From NCBI RefSeq assembly GCF_021404405.1, contig NZ_JABFTV010000005.1:310001-374000 (forward strand): a DNA stretch of 64,000 nt, in the 5' to 3' direction. Position 1 is the stretch's first letter; every line of letters starts with the position of its first letter. The stretch comes from Billgrantia aerodenitrificans (GTDB lineage: Bacteria > Pseudomonadota > Gammaproteobacteria > Pseudomonadales > Halomonadaceae). A program made the translations under genes and the position numbers. The notes beneath the pieces are model-generated. The model had not been told where the DNA came from. It was given only the letters and a program-made list of their open reading frames with translations, and searched no databases. Of the stretch, positions 42,067-50,030 are shown piece after piece.

Positions 42067-43449
42067 TTACAGGCGGCTGAAGGCCACCAGATCCACTTCT
42101 TGACTCATCAGGGCATCGATCTCGGCGAGATCCTCCCTGTTGATCACACCCGCCGCATGCTTCAGGCGCAGCACGCTGATCAGGTAGTCGTAGCGGGCAC
42201 TGGCCAGCTCGCTACGGGCAAAGAACAGGTCACGCTCGGCATCGAGCAGGTCGAGCAGAGGAATCACACCCGACTCGAATCCCACCTGACGGCTCTCGGC
42301 GATACGCTCATTGGCACGCAGCGACTCACGCAGCGCTCGCTCGCGTGCCATGGCAGTGACGATGCCCTGATAGCCGGCCCGCACGTTGCGCTGCAATTCA
42401 CGGCGCACCTGCTCCTGACGCGCCCGACCGGCCTCGATGAGTTGCTCGCCCTCACGCACCTGGGAAGAGACCATGCCACCGCTGTAAACGGGCACGTTCA
42501 GACCCAGGCGGATGGTCTGGGTCTCGACCTGGCTGCCACCGCCGAACAGCGACCCTTCGGTATCGTCGTTCTCGTAGTTCAGGCTCAGGCCCAGGGTGGG
42601 AAAGTGACCGCCGCGCCGCACCCTCACGTTCTGCATGGCCACGTCCACCGCCAGGCTGGCAGCCTGCAGGCGCGGGTTGCGCTGCAGGGCCAGCTCGGTC
42701 CAGGCATCCGGTGAATCCGGCTGGGGGCGCTCCAGTTGCAGGTTGTCGTTGACCAGGCGCAGGCGGCTGGGCAGCAAGCCGGTAACCTCTTCCAGCGCGT
42801 TCAGTGCATCGCGCAGGCGGTTCTCGACGTCGAGCTCGCGGGCCTCCACTTGCAGGAAACGCGCCTCGGCATCGAGCAGATCGATCTCACGAGCCAGGCC
42901 ATCCTCGTGGCGTGCACGCACCTGGTCGCGGTTGGTACCCACCTGCTGTTTCTCGGCGCGCAGGAAGCTCAGGTTCTCGTGCAGCGCCAAGGCCGTGAAG
43001 TAGCGCTCGGCCACGCGCAAGTAGAGATCCTGACGCGCCGCCTCGAGCTCGGAGGCCGCCTGCTGGATCTCCTGCTTGGCCTGGCTGAAGGCCGCCCAGC
43101 GTGAGTAGTCGTACAGCGACTGCTCGATGGAAACACCGTATACGGTGGTGGGATAGGAGGTGCTGCCGCTGTCGAAGACTTCGTTGTCGGAGCTGACGAT
43201 GTCCTGAGTGATCTCGCTGCGGCTGGCATTGACGCTGACCTGCGGCAACAGCGCCGAACGCGCCTGGTAATAGCGCTCATCGGTGGCCTGCTTACCGTAG
43301 AAATCGGCCTGGAACTGAGGGTCGTTGCTGGTGGCCAATTCATGCAGCTGCAATAGGCTGCTGCCCATCGCCAGAGGCGACATCAAGCCGAAGCCAAGCA
43401 CCACGGCCAGGCGCCGAAGGGGAAGGGTCCCGCGTACCTTCATTGTCAT
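42067..43449 (-). CDS. TolC family outer membrane channel protein
   Basis: Outer membrane efflux/secretion duct of about 460 residues, the usual TolC length. The signal peptide ends near LAMGSS (about residue 30 from the ATG at 43449). Then come two repeats of the OEP fold: the first has LLQLHELATSNDPQFQADF and ARSALLPQVSVNASRSE; the second has ALQRNPRLQAASLAVDVAMQNVRVRRGGHFPTLGLSLNYE and LGLNVPVYSGG. The RBS AGGAG is 4 bases before the chosen start; a second in-frame ATG at 43443 is possible. It is the first gene of the giant-protein locus and would supply the exit channel. Confidence 0.95.
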   Translation of the reverse strand: MTMKVRGTLPLRRLAVVLGFGLMSPLAMGSSLLQLHELATSNDPQFQADFYGKQATDERYYQARSALLPQVSVNASRSEITQDIVSSDNEVFDSGSTSYPTTVYGVSIEQSLYDYSRWAAFSQAKQEIQQAASELEAARQDLYLRVAERYFTALALHENLSFLRAEKQQVGTNRDQVRARHEDGLAREIDLLDAEARFLQVEARELDVENRLRDALNALEEVTGLLPSRLRLVNDNLQLERPQPDSPDAWTELALQRNPRLQAASLAVDVAMQNVRVRRGGHFPTLGLSLNYENDDTEGSLFGGGSQVETQTIRLGLNVPVYSGGMVSSQVREGEQLIEAGRARQEQVRRELQRNVRAGYQGIVTAMARERALRESLRANERIAESRQVGFESGVIPLLDLLDAERDLFFARSELASARYDYLISVLRLKHAAGVINREDLAEIDALMSQEVDLVAFSRL

Positions 43450-43577
43450 GTTGCTCCTACTGCGCACTCGACGCGGTCACAGCCACGTCGCATTATCGTT
43501 TTACTTATGCTTGCTGCTTTGGCATGAGCCTATCAGCACACTTTTTTCTTATCTTCCACTCAGCGTCACATCGACGC

Positions 43578-44567
43578 CTAAACACTCACCCTCATAGCAG
43601 AGGCATCAGCGCCAGCCTCGGCACGCGCCTCGGTGGGCGTCGTGTCGAACTGCTGCTTGAAGGCCCGATAGAACCAGGAAAGGTTGTTGAAGCCGGAAGC
43701 AAAAGCGATCTCGCTGACGGCTCGTTGCGCAAAGCGCGGATCCGTCAGCCGCCGCCACGCCAACTGCAAGCGCAGCGTCAACAGGTAATCGGTGAAGGTG
43801 GTGTGCTCATGCCGGAAAAGCGCCCGCAGGTAGCCTGGTGAAACACCGTGCCGTTTGGCCACGTCGGTCAGCGTAAGATCACCACGGCCGGCAAGAGCGA
43901 ACATATCGGCCTTGATAGCACGCAACCTCGCCTCACGCAGGCCACGGCCTCGGGCACGGCGGTCTGCCTCCGGCGTCGCCCCAAGGCACAGCACCGCCAA
44001 ATCGGTCATCTGTTCGGTCAGCGCGACAGGATCCTGCTCGGCCTGTGGCTCCCTGCCCGTGGTAAGCGCCAGCGCCAATTGGGCCAGGTGACCCAGCGGC
44101 TCGCAACGCAACACCTTGTTCACTGCGGGCCGCATGTCCTGGTTCAGCAGCGGCGACAATAGTTGGCGTGAAAAACCGATGCTGAGAAAGCGTGCCCGCG
44201 AGCCATGGAAAGCGACCTGGCCAGGAAGCTCGTTGAACCCCAGACACCCTTCTCCGGCGCGGCAGGTCGCCTCACCCAGCCTGGGTTGTGAAGAGGTCCA
44301 GCCGCCCTGCCCCGAGGGGTTCAGCAGAAAAGAGAGATCGTCATTGCCGTCGGCAAGGTTCGTCAGCTCGCGCTGGGCAATCAGAGGGGAACATTCGACG
44401 CTGGCAATGGAAACGCCAGGCAGCAGCCGGATACGCGCCTCGATCTCGGGGGGCTGCCCATGGGGGACCGCCAACTCGACGTTGGCAACGGCCGCATAGA
44501 ATTCGCGTGCCGCATCGAGACGCTCGCGCTCGGAGTACTCTCTACTGGCAAATGAGATCAGGGCCAT
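43578..44567 (-). CDS. AraC family transcriptional regulator
   Basis: A regulator of about 329 residues. The C-terminal 110 residues hold a two-helix-turn-helix AraC domain: LTDVAKRHGVSPGYLRALFRHEHTTFTDYLLTLRLQLAWRRL and VSEIAFASGFNNLSWFYRAFKQQFDTTPTEAR. The N-terminal region (about 210 residues) fits the substrate/sensor part of AraC-binding-like regulators and has no signal peptide. The start is uncertain: ATG 44567 has no clear ribosome site, and GTG 44633 in frame is an alternative. It precedes the TolC gene by about 130 bases in the same direction, so it may control the giant-protein locus. Confidence 0.9.
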   Translation of the reverse strand: MALISFASREYSERERLDAAREFYAAVANVELAVPHGQPPEIEARIRLLPGVSIASVECSPLIAQRELTNLADGNDDLSFLLNPSGQGGWTSSQPRLGEATCRAGEGCLGFNELPGQVAFHGSRARFLSIGFSRQLLSPLLNQDMRPAVNKVLRCEPLGHLAQLALALTTGREPQAEQDPVALTEQMTDLAVLCLGATPEADRRARGRGLREARLRAIKADMFALAGRGDLTLTDVAKRHGVSPGYLRALFRHEHTTFTDYLLTLRLQLAWRRLTDPRFAQRAVSEIAFASGFNNLSWFYRAFKQQFDTTPTEARAEAGADASAMRVSV

Positions 44568-44813
44568 GGTCAGCTTGTTCACCGTCAGGAAGCCAGCCGA
44601 AGGTATCAGGCAAACGTGACGCTTGAGCGACACTTACCACGCACCCAACCAGCATTTGTCATCATTGTTATGAGCTGAGCGACCTAGTTTTCTTAGGTCT
44701 TAGCTATTATAGACATGACCGCGGTCAAGTAAACGCTTTGTTACAAAACTCTTGCCCATCGCCCGATCGCCACCCACCAGATCGCCAGGTCACCGGGGAT
44801 GGTGCCTGGCGGC

Positions 44814-46199
44814 TCAGGCAACCTGGGCAACGAGATTACGTATGCCAGATACCTTTTCATGAGCGTGAGCCAAGCCCAGCAGCGTCGGCTCATCGAAAGG
44901 CCTGCCAATGAGCTGAAAGCCGACCGGAAGGTCGTTGGGGCAAAATCCACACGGTAGAGACACTGCCGGGAGCCCGAGGTAATTCGTCAACCGGGTGCAA
45001 TGACTCAAATCCGAAATCATTCTTGTCGATTCGAGCGAATGCCCAAGGTCCGTCTCTTCCAGAGTCGGGGTTGGCCGCCGAAACACAGGGGTATGCAGAA
45101 CGTCGCATTGGCTCATCACGTCTTTCATGAATCGCTTGAAATAGAGGCCCCTGAGCTGCTTTGCCTGAACGTAAGCCGCTGCGGGAATGAAGAAGCCGTG
45201 TAATAACCGGGCCCGTGTCTGCTTGCCGTAACTTGCCTCGTGCCTGGCGAAGCGCTCCGCATGATAGGTGGCAGATTCAGCCCCCAGAATGATGTAGGAC
45301 AAACTGGTAAGTTCCTGATGATCGGGCACCTTGACCTTGACCAGCTTGCAGCCGAGCCGTTCGAGCCGCAACAGGCTTGCTTCCATCAGCGACTCGATCA
45401 CAGGATCTATATCGTCATAGTAGTAATTCTCAGGGATGCCGACGCGCAGACCTTTGACATCGCTTTCCAAACGACAGGAAAAGCGTGCAGCCTCTCCTTC
45501 CCCCGTCGATGCAAGGCAGTCCATCATCAACGCGACATCCTCTGCCGTGCGGCCAATCGGCCCGAAGCAGTCGAGCGAACGCGACATCGGCATGGCGCCA
45601 TCACTGCTCAGTAATGCATGCGTCGGTTTCAGGCCAACGGCACCACAAGCGGCAGCCGGTATGCGAATCGAGCCTCCCGTATCGGAGCCCAATGCTGCAA
45701 AAACAGCACCGGCAGCGACAGCAACCCCGGAGCCACCGGATGAACCACCTGAGATATACGCCGAATTCCAAGGATTGCGACAAGGGCCGAAATGGTCGTT
45801 ATGTCCCGTCGCGCCAAAAGCGAACTCAGACATGTGGAGGCTACCAATCTGCACCGCTCCCGAGCGGTCAAGCGCAGCAAGCAGGTGAGATGTCGCTTTC
45901 GGCACTTGGGCCAGCTCAGGTGACGACCCATAAGAGCAAGGCATACCCTTGCGATGAAACATGTCCTTGTGGGCCAATGGGATACCCGCCATAGGGACTT
46001 TTCCATGAGCAGAACGGCAATCTGCCGCTCGTGCCGAACTCAAGGCAGACTCTTCCTCTATGCGAGTGAAGCAGTTCGTTACCCGATTGATGCGGCGAGC
46101 CGCCTCGAGGCTCGCCGAGACGAGTTCGACACACCCGATCCTTCTTTTCAAAACGGCTGTGGCGGCCTCCTTCAATGTCCACTTCATCGGATCATTCAT
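44814..46199 (-). CDS. Amidase (amidase-signature family)
   Basis: An amide hydrolase of about 461 residues using a Ser-cisSer-Lys triad. The catalytic Lys lies in GIPLAHKDMF, the cis-Ser/Ser region in GGSSGGSGVAVAAG, and GSDTGGSIRIPAA holds the nucleophile Ser. It resembles GatA/AtzE-type enzymes, but no GatB or GatC partner is nearby, so a catabolic amidase is likelier than tRNA amidotransferase. The start at 46199 overlaps the stop of the 71-residue gene; ATG 46211 is also possible. It is the last gene of the TauD-TRAP-hydrolase unit. With the small AtzG-like protein it may form an AtzE/AtzG-like pair (inference). Confidence 0.93.
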   Translation of the reverse strand: MNDPMKWTLKEAATAVLKRRIGCVELVSASLEAARRINRVTNCFTRIEEESALSSARAADCRSAHGKVPMAGIPLAHKDMFHRKGMPCSYGSSPELAQVPKATSHLLAALDRSGAVQIGSLHMSEFAFGATGHNDHFGPCRNPWNSAYISGGSSGGSGVAVAAGAVFAALGSDTGGSIRIPAAACGAVGLKPTHALLSSDGAMPMSRSLDCFGPIGRTAEDVALMMDCLASTGEGEAARFSCRLESDVKGLRVGIPENYYYDDIDPVIESLMEASLLRLERLGCKLVKVKVPDHQELTSLSYIILGAESATYHAERFARHEASYGKQTRARLLHGFFIPAAAYVQAKQLRGLYFKRFMKDVMSQCDVLHTPVFRRPTPTLEETDLGHSLESTRMISDLSHCTRLTNYLGLPAVSLPCGFCPNDLPVGFQLIGRPFDEPTLLGLAHAHEKVSGIRNLVAQVA

Positions 46200-46407
46200 T
46201 GCGGCCCCCATGAACCTTGGACTCTTCTATCAAACGATCGAAATCCCCTGCTTCCTCAGCATCTTCACCAGCCACTGAGCAACAGGAATAATCGATAGCG
46301 CCAAGCACCCGAGCAAGTACTTCAGAAGTCCGCTCGACATCGCCCTTTCGAGGCTCAACTCCGGTCAGGAGCATGAAATTTCGTTCGACATAATCGCTAT
46401 AGAGCAT
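46192..46407 (-). CDS. Small AtzG-like protein (possible DUF4089)
   Basis: A 71-residue protein starting MLYSDYVERNFMLLTGVEPRKGD and ending DFDRLIEESKVHGGRNE. Size, position directly before an amidase-signature enzyme and the layout (YVxxxxxLxGVxP..GDVxRTxEVLARVLGAID...) fit the AtzG/DUF4089 group, small partners of 1-carboxybiuret hydrolase AtzE. The match is by eye and weak. GAGGAG lies upstream, within the end of the previous gene, and the ATG is 1 base past that gene's stop, so translation is probably coupled on both sides. Confidence 0.7.
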   Translation of the reverse strand: MLYSDYVERNFMLLTGVEPRKGDVERTSEVLARVLGAIDYSCCSVAGEDAEEAGDFDRLIEESKVHGGRNE

Positions 46408-46408
46408 G

Positions 46409-47041
46409 TCATTTTCGCTCCTCGAAGTATCGCATCACCTCACTCATGCTCATGACATCGCCATACTTGGCATGAATATCGAACAGATTTGCCTCATGTG
46501 GATTCTGATGCCTGTCTCCCACACACTCACGAGGAACGACCACACGAAACCCATATGAGATGGCGTCGACCACGGAGGCACGAACGCATCCGCTCGTTGA
46601 GCAACCGGTAATGACAACCGTATCGATCCCCTGAGCAACGAGAATCGAAACAAGAGGCGTACCAAAAAAGGCGCTTGGATATTGTTTTCGCAAGACAGTC
46701 TCGCCTTGAGCAGGCAAGACCTTTTCATCGAATTGCGAATAAACACTGCTCTCCGTCATCTGGCGGAGAACAGGCAATTTCTTTATGAACACTCCGCCAT
46801 CAGCCCCATCCTCCGAAAAGACAACACGGGTATGGATGACTGGAATTTCGCATCGACGCGCACATTTATACAATATCTCCGCATGCTTGACCGCCTCGAC
46901 GACACCTTCCGCATACAGCCCACTATCAGGAAGTGTATAAGCCTTCATGAAGTCTATTGCCAGTACAGCCGAAGCATTACCGAAACCGGTCGAACCATTG
47001 AAGGTGTCGCGGTAATTTTCCTGAAGATTGTCGTTCGTCAT
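46409..47041 (-). CDS. Isochorismatase-family amidohydrolase (N-carbamoylsarcosine/maleamate amidase-like)
   Basis: A 210-residue cysteine hydrolase. The Asp-Lys-Cys triad is visible at Asp30 (VLAIDFMKAY), Lys119 (VLRKQYPSAFFGT) and Cys152 (TGCSTSGCVRASVVDA). The runs TSGCVRASVVDAISYGFR, ECVGDR and PHEANLFDI are those seen in N-carbamoylsarcosine amidohydrolase and maleamate amidohydrolase (NicF) relatives rather than in isochorismatase proper. It would release ammonia from a small amide or carbamoyl compound in the cytoplasm. The RBS is GGAGAAG. It follows the TRAP genes by 30 bases and precedes the AtzG-like gene, giving two amide-cleaving enzymes in one unit. Confidence 0.92.
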   Translation of the reverse strand: MTNDNLQENYRDTFNGSTGFGNASAVLAIDFMKAYTLPDSGLYAEGVVEAVKHAEILYKCARRCEIPVIHTRVVFSEDGADGGVFIKKLPVLRQMTESSVYSQFDEKVLPAQGETVLRKQYPSAFFGTPLVSILVAQGIDTVVITGCSTSGCVRASVVDAISYGFRVVVPRECVGDRHQNPHEANLFDIHAKYGDVMSMSEVMRYFEERK

Positions 47042-47071
47042 TTTTCTTCTCCGTTGATCATAACATGCTTA

Positions 47072-48382
47072 TCACAACATGCCCGGCAACCAAGTCACCA
47101 AGGCGGGGAACATGGCAATGATCACCATGGCCAGAATAAAGACACCCACAAAAGGCCAGGCGGCAGCATAGAGGTCACTCACTTTTAGTTCAGGTGCCGC
47201 CGCCTTGAAAGCAAATAGAACATAGCCAAACGGTGGAGAAAAACCTCCTATAGTCACATTGATGAGAAACAGAACCCAGAACCACAGCGGATCGAATCCC
47301 AACGCGGCTATGACAGGCGCATAGATGGGAATAATGACGATACTAATCGCTATTTGGTCCATGAACATACAGAAAATGAATGGTATCAACATCATGATAA
47401 ACAGCATGACAAGCGGATCCAGAGAAGTCGCAACGGAGAGTTGGGCTATGGCAGATGTTGCACCACTCAAAGAAAGCAACTGGCTGAACAGCTTTGAACT
47501 GGCCATGATGATCAATATGACGGCCGAAACTGCAGCAGCAGACTGCACAGATTCAAGAATCATTCTAATGGAAAGTTTCTTGTAATAAGCAGCCGCAAGT
47601 AGAGCCCCTACCACTCCGGAAGCTGCCGACTCTGAAGGAGTGGCGATCCCCAGCAGAATGAATCCCATCACGAAGAAAATAATGACCGAGAAAGGTAGCA
47701 ATTGAATGACGGCAACAACCTTATCCTTGAAACTCCTTACGGGCACATCATGCTGGGAAGCCTGGCCAGCCAATCCAGGGTTGATTGCAATGCGGACGGA
47801 CGTATACAAGAGAATCAGGCAAGCGATGATGAGCCCAGGTATTATACCTGCAATGAGAAAGCGTGATATCGAGATATTGGCCAACATGCCGATGACAATG
47901 ATAAGCACGCTAGGCGGTATGATAGGCGCCAGGTTTGCCCCACCCAGAATGGCCCCGATAGATAGTCGTCGGTCGCTACCCCTGGCAAGCATCTGCGGAA
48001 GAAGGGATCGCCCCAGCATCGCCACGACCCCCATAGCAGCCCCGGACAGAGCCCCAAAGATCGTTCCCAGTGCAGCCGAAAGAACAAAATCGCGACCCTT
48101 CACACGCCCAATCAGCGTATCGGTCGAGCGAAAGACGGCATCGGTAGCTCCCGAACGGAACAAGACCTCACCCATTAAAATAAAAAGTGCTATGGTAGCA
48201 AGAGACGAAGAAGCAAGCGTATCGTAAATGCTGTTGGTAAATATACTGAACCCACGCCCGCCGAAGAAGTACATTGCTCCAACCAGATTTGTGAATAGAA
48301 ATGCCACAAATACGGGAACGCCGAGCACAAACAGGAAGAGAAGAATCCCCAAACCTGCAAGCAAGATCTGTAGCCATTCCAT
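47072..48382 (-). CDS. TRAP transporter large permease (DctM family)
   Basis: A 436-residue membrane subunit of a tripartite ATP-independent periplasmic importer, with about 12 membrane segments. Family features include the LFILMGEVLFRSG segment, GALSGAAMGVVAMLGRSLLPQM, GGANLAPIIPPSVLIIVIG and the near-C-terminal FSPPFGYVLFAFKA. ATG 48382 has a strong AAAGGAGGT ribosome site. It couples ion gradient to uptake of the ligand held by the DctP-type protein. The gap to the small permease upstream is 33 bases. Base composition is more AT-rich than in the giant locus, as in the whole 46-51 kb stretch. Confidence 0.97.
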   Translation of the reverse strand: MEWLQILLAGLGILLFLFVLGVPVFVAFLFTNLVGAMYFFGGRGFSIFTNSIYDTLASSSLATIALFILMGEVLFRSGATDAVFRSTDTLIGRVKGRDFVLSAALGTIFGALSGAAMGVVAMLGRSLLPQMLARGSDRRLSIGAILGGANLAPIIPPSVLIIVIGMLANISISRFLIAGIIPGLIIACLILLYTSVRIAINPGLAGQASQHDVPVRSFKDKVVAVIQLLPFSVIIFFVMGFILLGIATPSESAASGVVGALLAAAYYKKLSIRMILESVQSAAAVSAVILIIMASSKLFSQLLSLSGATSAIAQLSVATSLDPLVMLFIMMLIPFIFCMFMDQIAISIVIIPIYAPVIAALGFDPLWFWVLFLINVTIGGFSPPFGYVLFAFKAAAPELKVSDLYAAAWPFVGVFILAMVIIAMFPALVTWLPGML

Positions 48383-48415
48383 ACTTACCTCCTTTGTTGA
48401 ATTTTTTATAAGGCC

Positions 48416-48928
48416 TCAAAGATCTCGACTCGCCAAAGAGCTCTTCAACTCCATGACACTAGCTCGAAAGAAATATACCCCTGAACTCATCAGGCCATAC
48501 GAGATAACAGCGCTCATCCACCACCTGGGAACCGACATCACCGCCATGGTTCTGATACCACGATCGTATTGGCGCATGGCTTCCTCGAAGGCATACCAAC
48601 CTGCCCATATACAAGCTATGGTGGCCAGTAAAAACAACAGTGAATTGAAAAAGCCCCTAGCCCTATCCGACAAGGCATCTTTAATGAAGGTTATCTCAAT
48701 ATGGGCCCGCTCCCGCGTCAACCTCGGGGCCAAAAGAAAGGTCGAAAAGAGCAGAAAATACCCTGTAAAATCATTGATCCACTGAGTAGGGCTGCGAAAA
48801 AAATAACGCGCCGTAATTTCATAGCAAAACATGAGCAAGATAGCAAACAAGGCCAGCACACCAAGCCAGTAGCCTATATCCGTTATCGCATCGTGCGTCT
48901 TGCCAAGGCCAGAGTATATCTTATTCAT
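48416..48928 (-). CDS. TRAP transporter small permease (DctQ family)
   Basis: A 170-residue protein with four membrane segments, the accessory membrane subunit of the TRAP importer. Typical features are the first-helix pattern with CYEITARYFFRSPTQWINDFTGYFLLFSTFLLAPRLTRERAHIEITF, where the RxxHIEI stretch marks the DctQ family. The RBS GAGGTGAA precedes ATG 48928. It lies between the binding protein and the large permease on the same strand, separated from the binding-protein gene by a strong hairpin. Confidence 0.95.
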   Translation of the reverse strand: MNKIYSGLGKTHDAITDIGYWLGVLALFAILLMFCYEITARYFFRSPTQWINDFTGYFLLFSTFLLAPRLTRERAHIEITFIKDALSDRARGFFNSLLFLLATIACIWAGWYAFEEAMRQYDRGIRTMAVMSVPRWWMSAVISYGLMSSGVYFFRASVMELKSSLASRDL

Positions 48929-48960
48929 TTCACCTCAGCCCTCTGATGCTTGATTCTAAA

Positions 48961-48995
48961 TCGTCACTGGCCACGCATCAGGCGGCCAGTGACGA
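48961..48995 (-). terminator. Hairpin between dctP-like and dctQ-like genes
   Basis: Perfect 12-bp inverted repeat TCGTCACTGGCC / GGCCAGTGACGA with an 11-base loop and no T-run. It probably stabilises the upstream binding-protein message or partly terminates transcription, giving more binding protein than permease. Confidence 0.7.
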
Positions 48996-49019
48996 TGAAC
49001 TCCTTTCGTGGTTTGACTT

Positions 49020-49997
49020 TCAGGGGGTAAGGCCAGCCTCACGGGCGAGTTCGCGCATGCTTTCGGCAGGCTCTCCCGAAATACGAATAGCCTCTTCCCA
49101 TAAGCCATCTGCAAATGCCTGATCGAGCATTTGCTGCTGCTCCTCACCCAGGTAAGTGAGCTCTGCACCCACCCCCTCCATCAACTCCGTTTCTTCAGCG
49201 ATGAGGCCGTCGTAATGAGCAAGCGAGACATCCTCCAACTCACGCCCAATTTCCAAAAACGTCGCTTGGTCCTCTTCGGGAATTTCTGCCCAGTAGTCTT
49301 CATTGAAGACCACCATCAAGCTGGTTACCCCGAAGCCGGGCCGAACCAGGTAGGGCAGTACTTCGTGCAGCCCAATTTGGTAATTACCGAAAATATTGTG
49401 ACCAGCACCCTCGATCACACCACGTTCTGCAGCGGTATAAATTTCCGAGACAGGCATCACAGCTGGGGATCCGCCAAAGGCACGGATGGGGCCATGGTAG
49501 GTCAGCGTGCCACGAATGATACGGCCTTCAAACCCACCATCATCCCCGATAGGATCGGTCAACATGAAATGGTAACCAGGATTGGCGGAGGGAAACGAGA
49601 TCATCCGAACATTGTGTGTCAGGTAGTAGTCCTGATAGGCCTCCCAGATGCCTGACTCCCGGCGCGCTTGCGGGTCCGCATCAATGGCGTCGGCAGCCAG
49701 CCCCACGCCAGTGACTCCGGTATGATACGGTCCAGTCGAGAGCGCCATCGGGAAAACACCGGAGCTCACCGGGTCGAATTGCTCGAACCCGGGGATTGCG
49801 TCCTCGCCAACCAGGCGTATCTGATAACGACCATCGAACTTCTCATCGACCATTTCGACAAACAGGTGAGCAATGTCGTTCAGGGCATGATTGGTCGGAA
49901 AGGGAACGAGCATTTGGTAGCTATTGGCTTGTGCCGTTGCTACACCACTCAAGCCAACGGCGACAGATACTGCGGCAACAATAGACAATTTTTTCAT
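49020..49997 (-). CDS. TRAP transporter substrate-binding protein (DctP family)
   Basis: A periplasmic binding protein of about 325 residues. The signal peptide (MKKLSIVAAVSVAVGLSGVATAQA) is cleaved near ATAQA-NS. The DctP fold shows in VEMVDEKFDGRYQIRLVG, the ligand-domain segment VMPVSEIYTAAERGVIEGAG and the C-terminal helices around EEEQQQMLDQAFADGLWEEA. ATG 49997 follows GGGAG; an in-frame start at 50015 would put 6 residues before the signal. The ligand is unknown; operon partners suggest an amide- or nitrogen-containing small acid. A hairpin separates it from the permease genes. Confidence 0.95.
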   Translation of the reverse strand: MKKLSIVAAVSVAVGLSGVATAQANSYQMLVPFPTNHALNDIAHLFVEMVDEKFDGRYQIRLVGEDAIPGFEQFDPVSSGVFPMALSTGPYHTGVTGVGLAADAIDADPQARRESGIWEAYQDYYLTHNVRMISFPSANPGYHFMLTDPIGDDGGFEGRIIRGTLTYHGPIRAFGGSPAVMPVSEIYTAAERGVIEGAGHNIFGNYQIGLHEVLPYLVRPGFGVTSLMVVFNEDYWAEIPEEDQATFLEIGRELEDVSLAHYDGLIAEETELMEGVGAELTYLGEEQQQMLDQAFADGLWEEAIRISGEPAESMRELAREAGLTP

Positions 49998-50030
49998 TGT
50001 TATCTCCCGGGACAAGTTACTTTTTATGCT

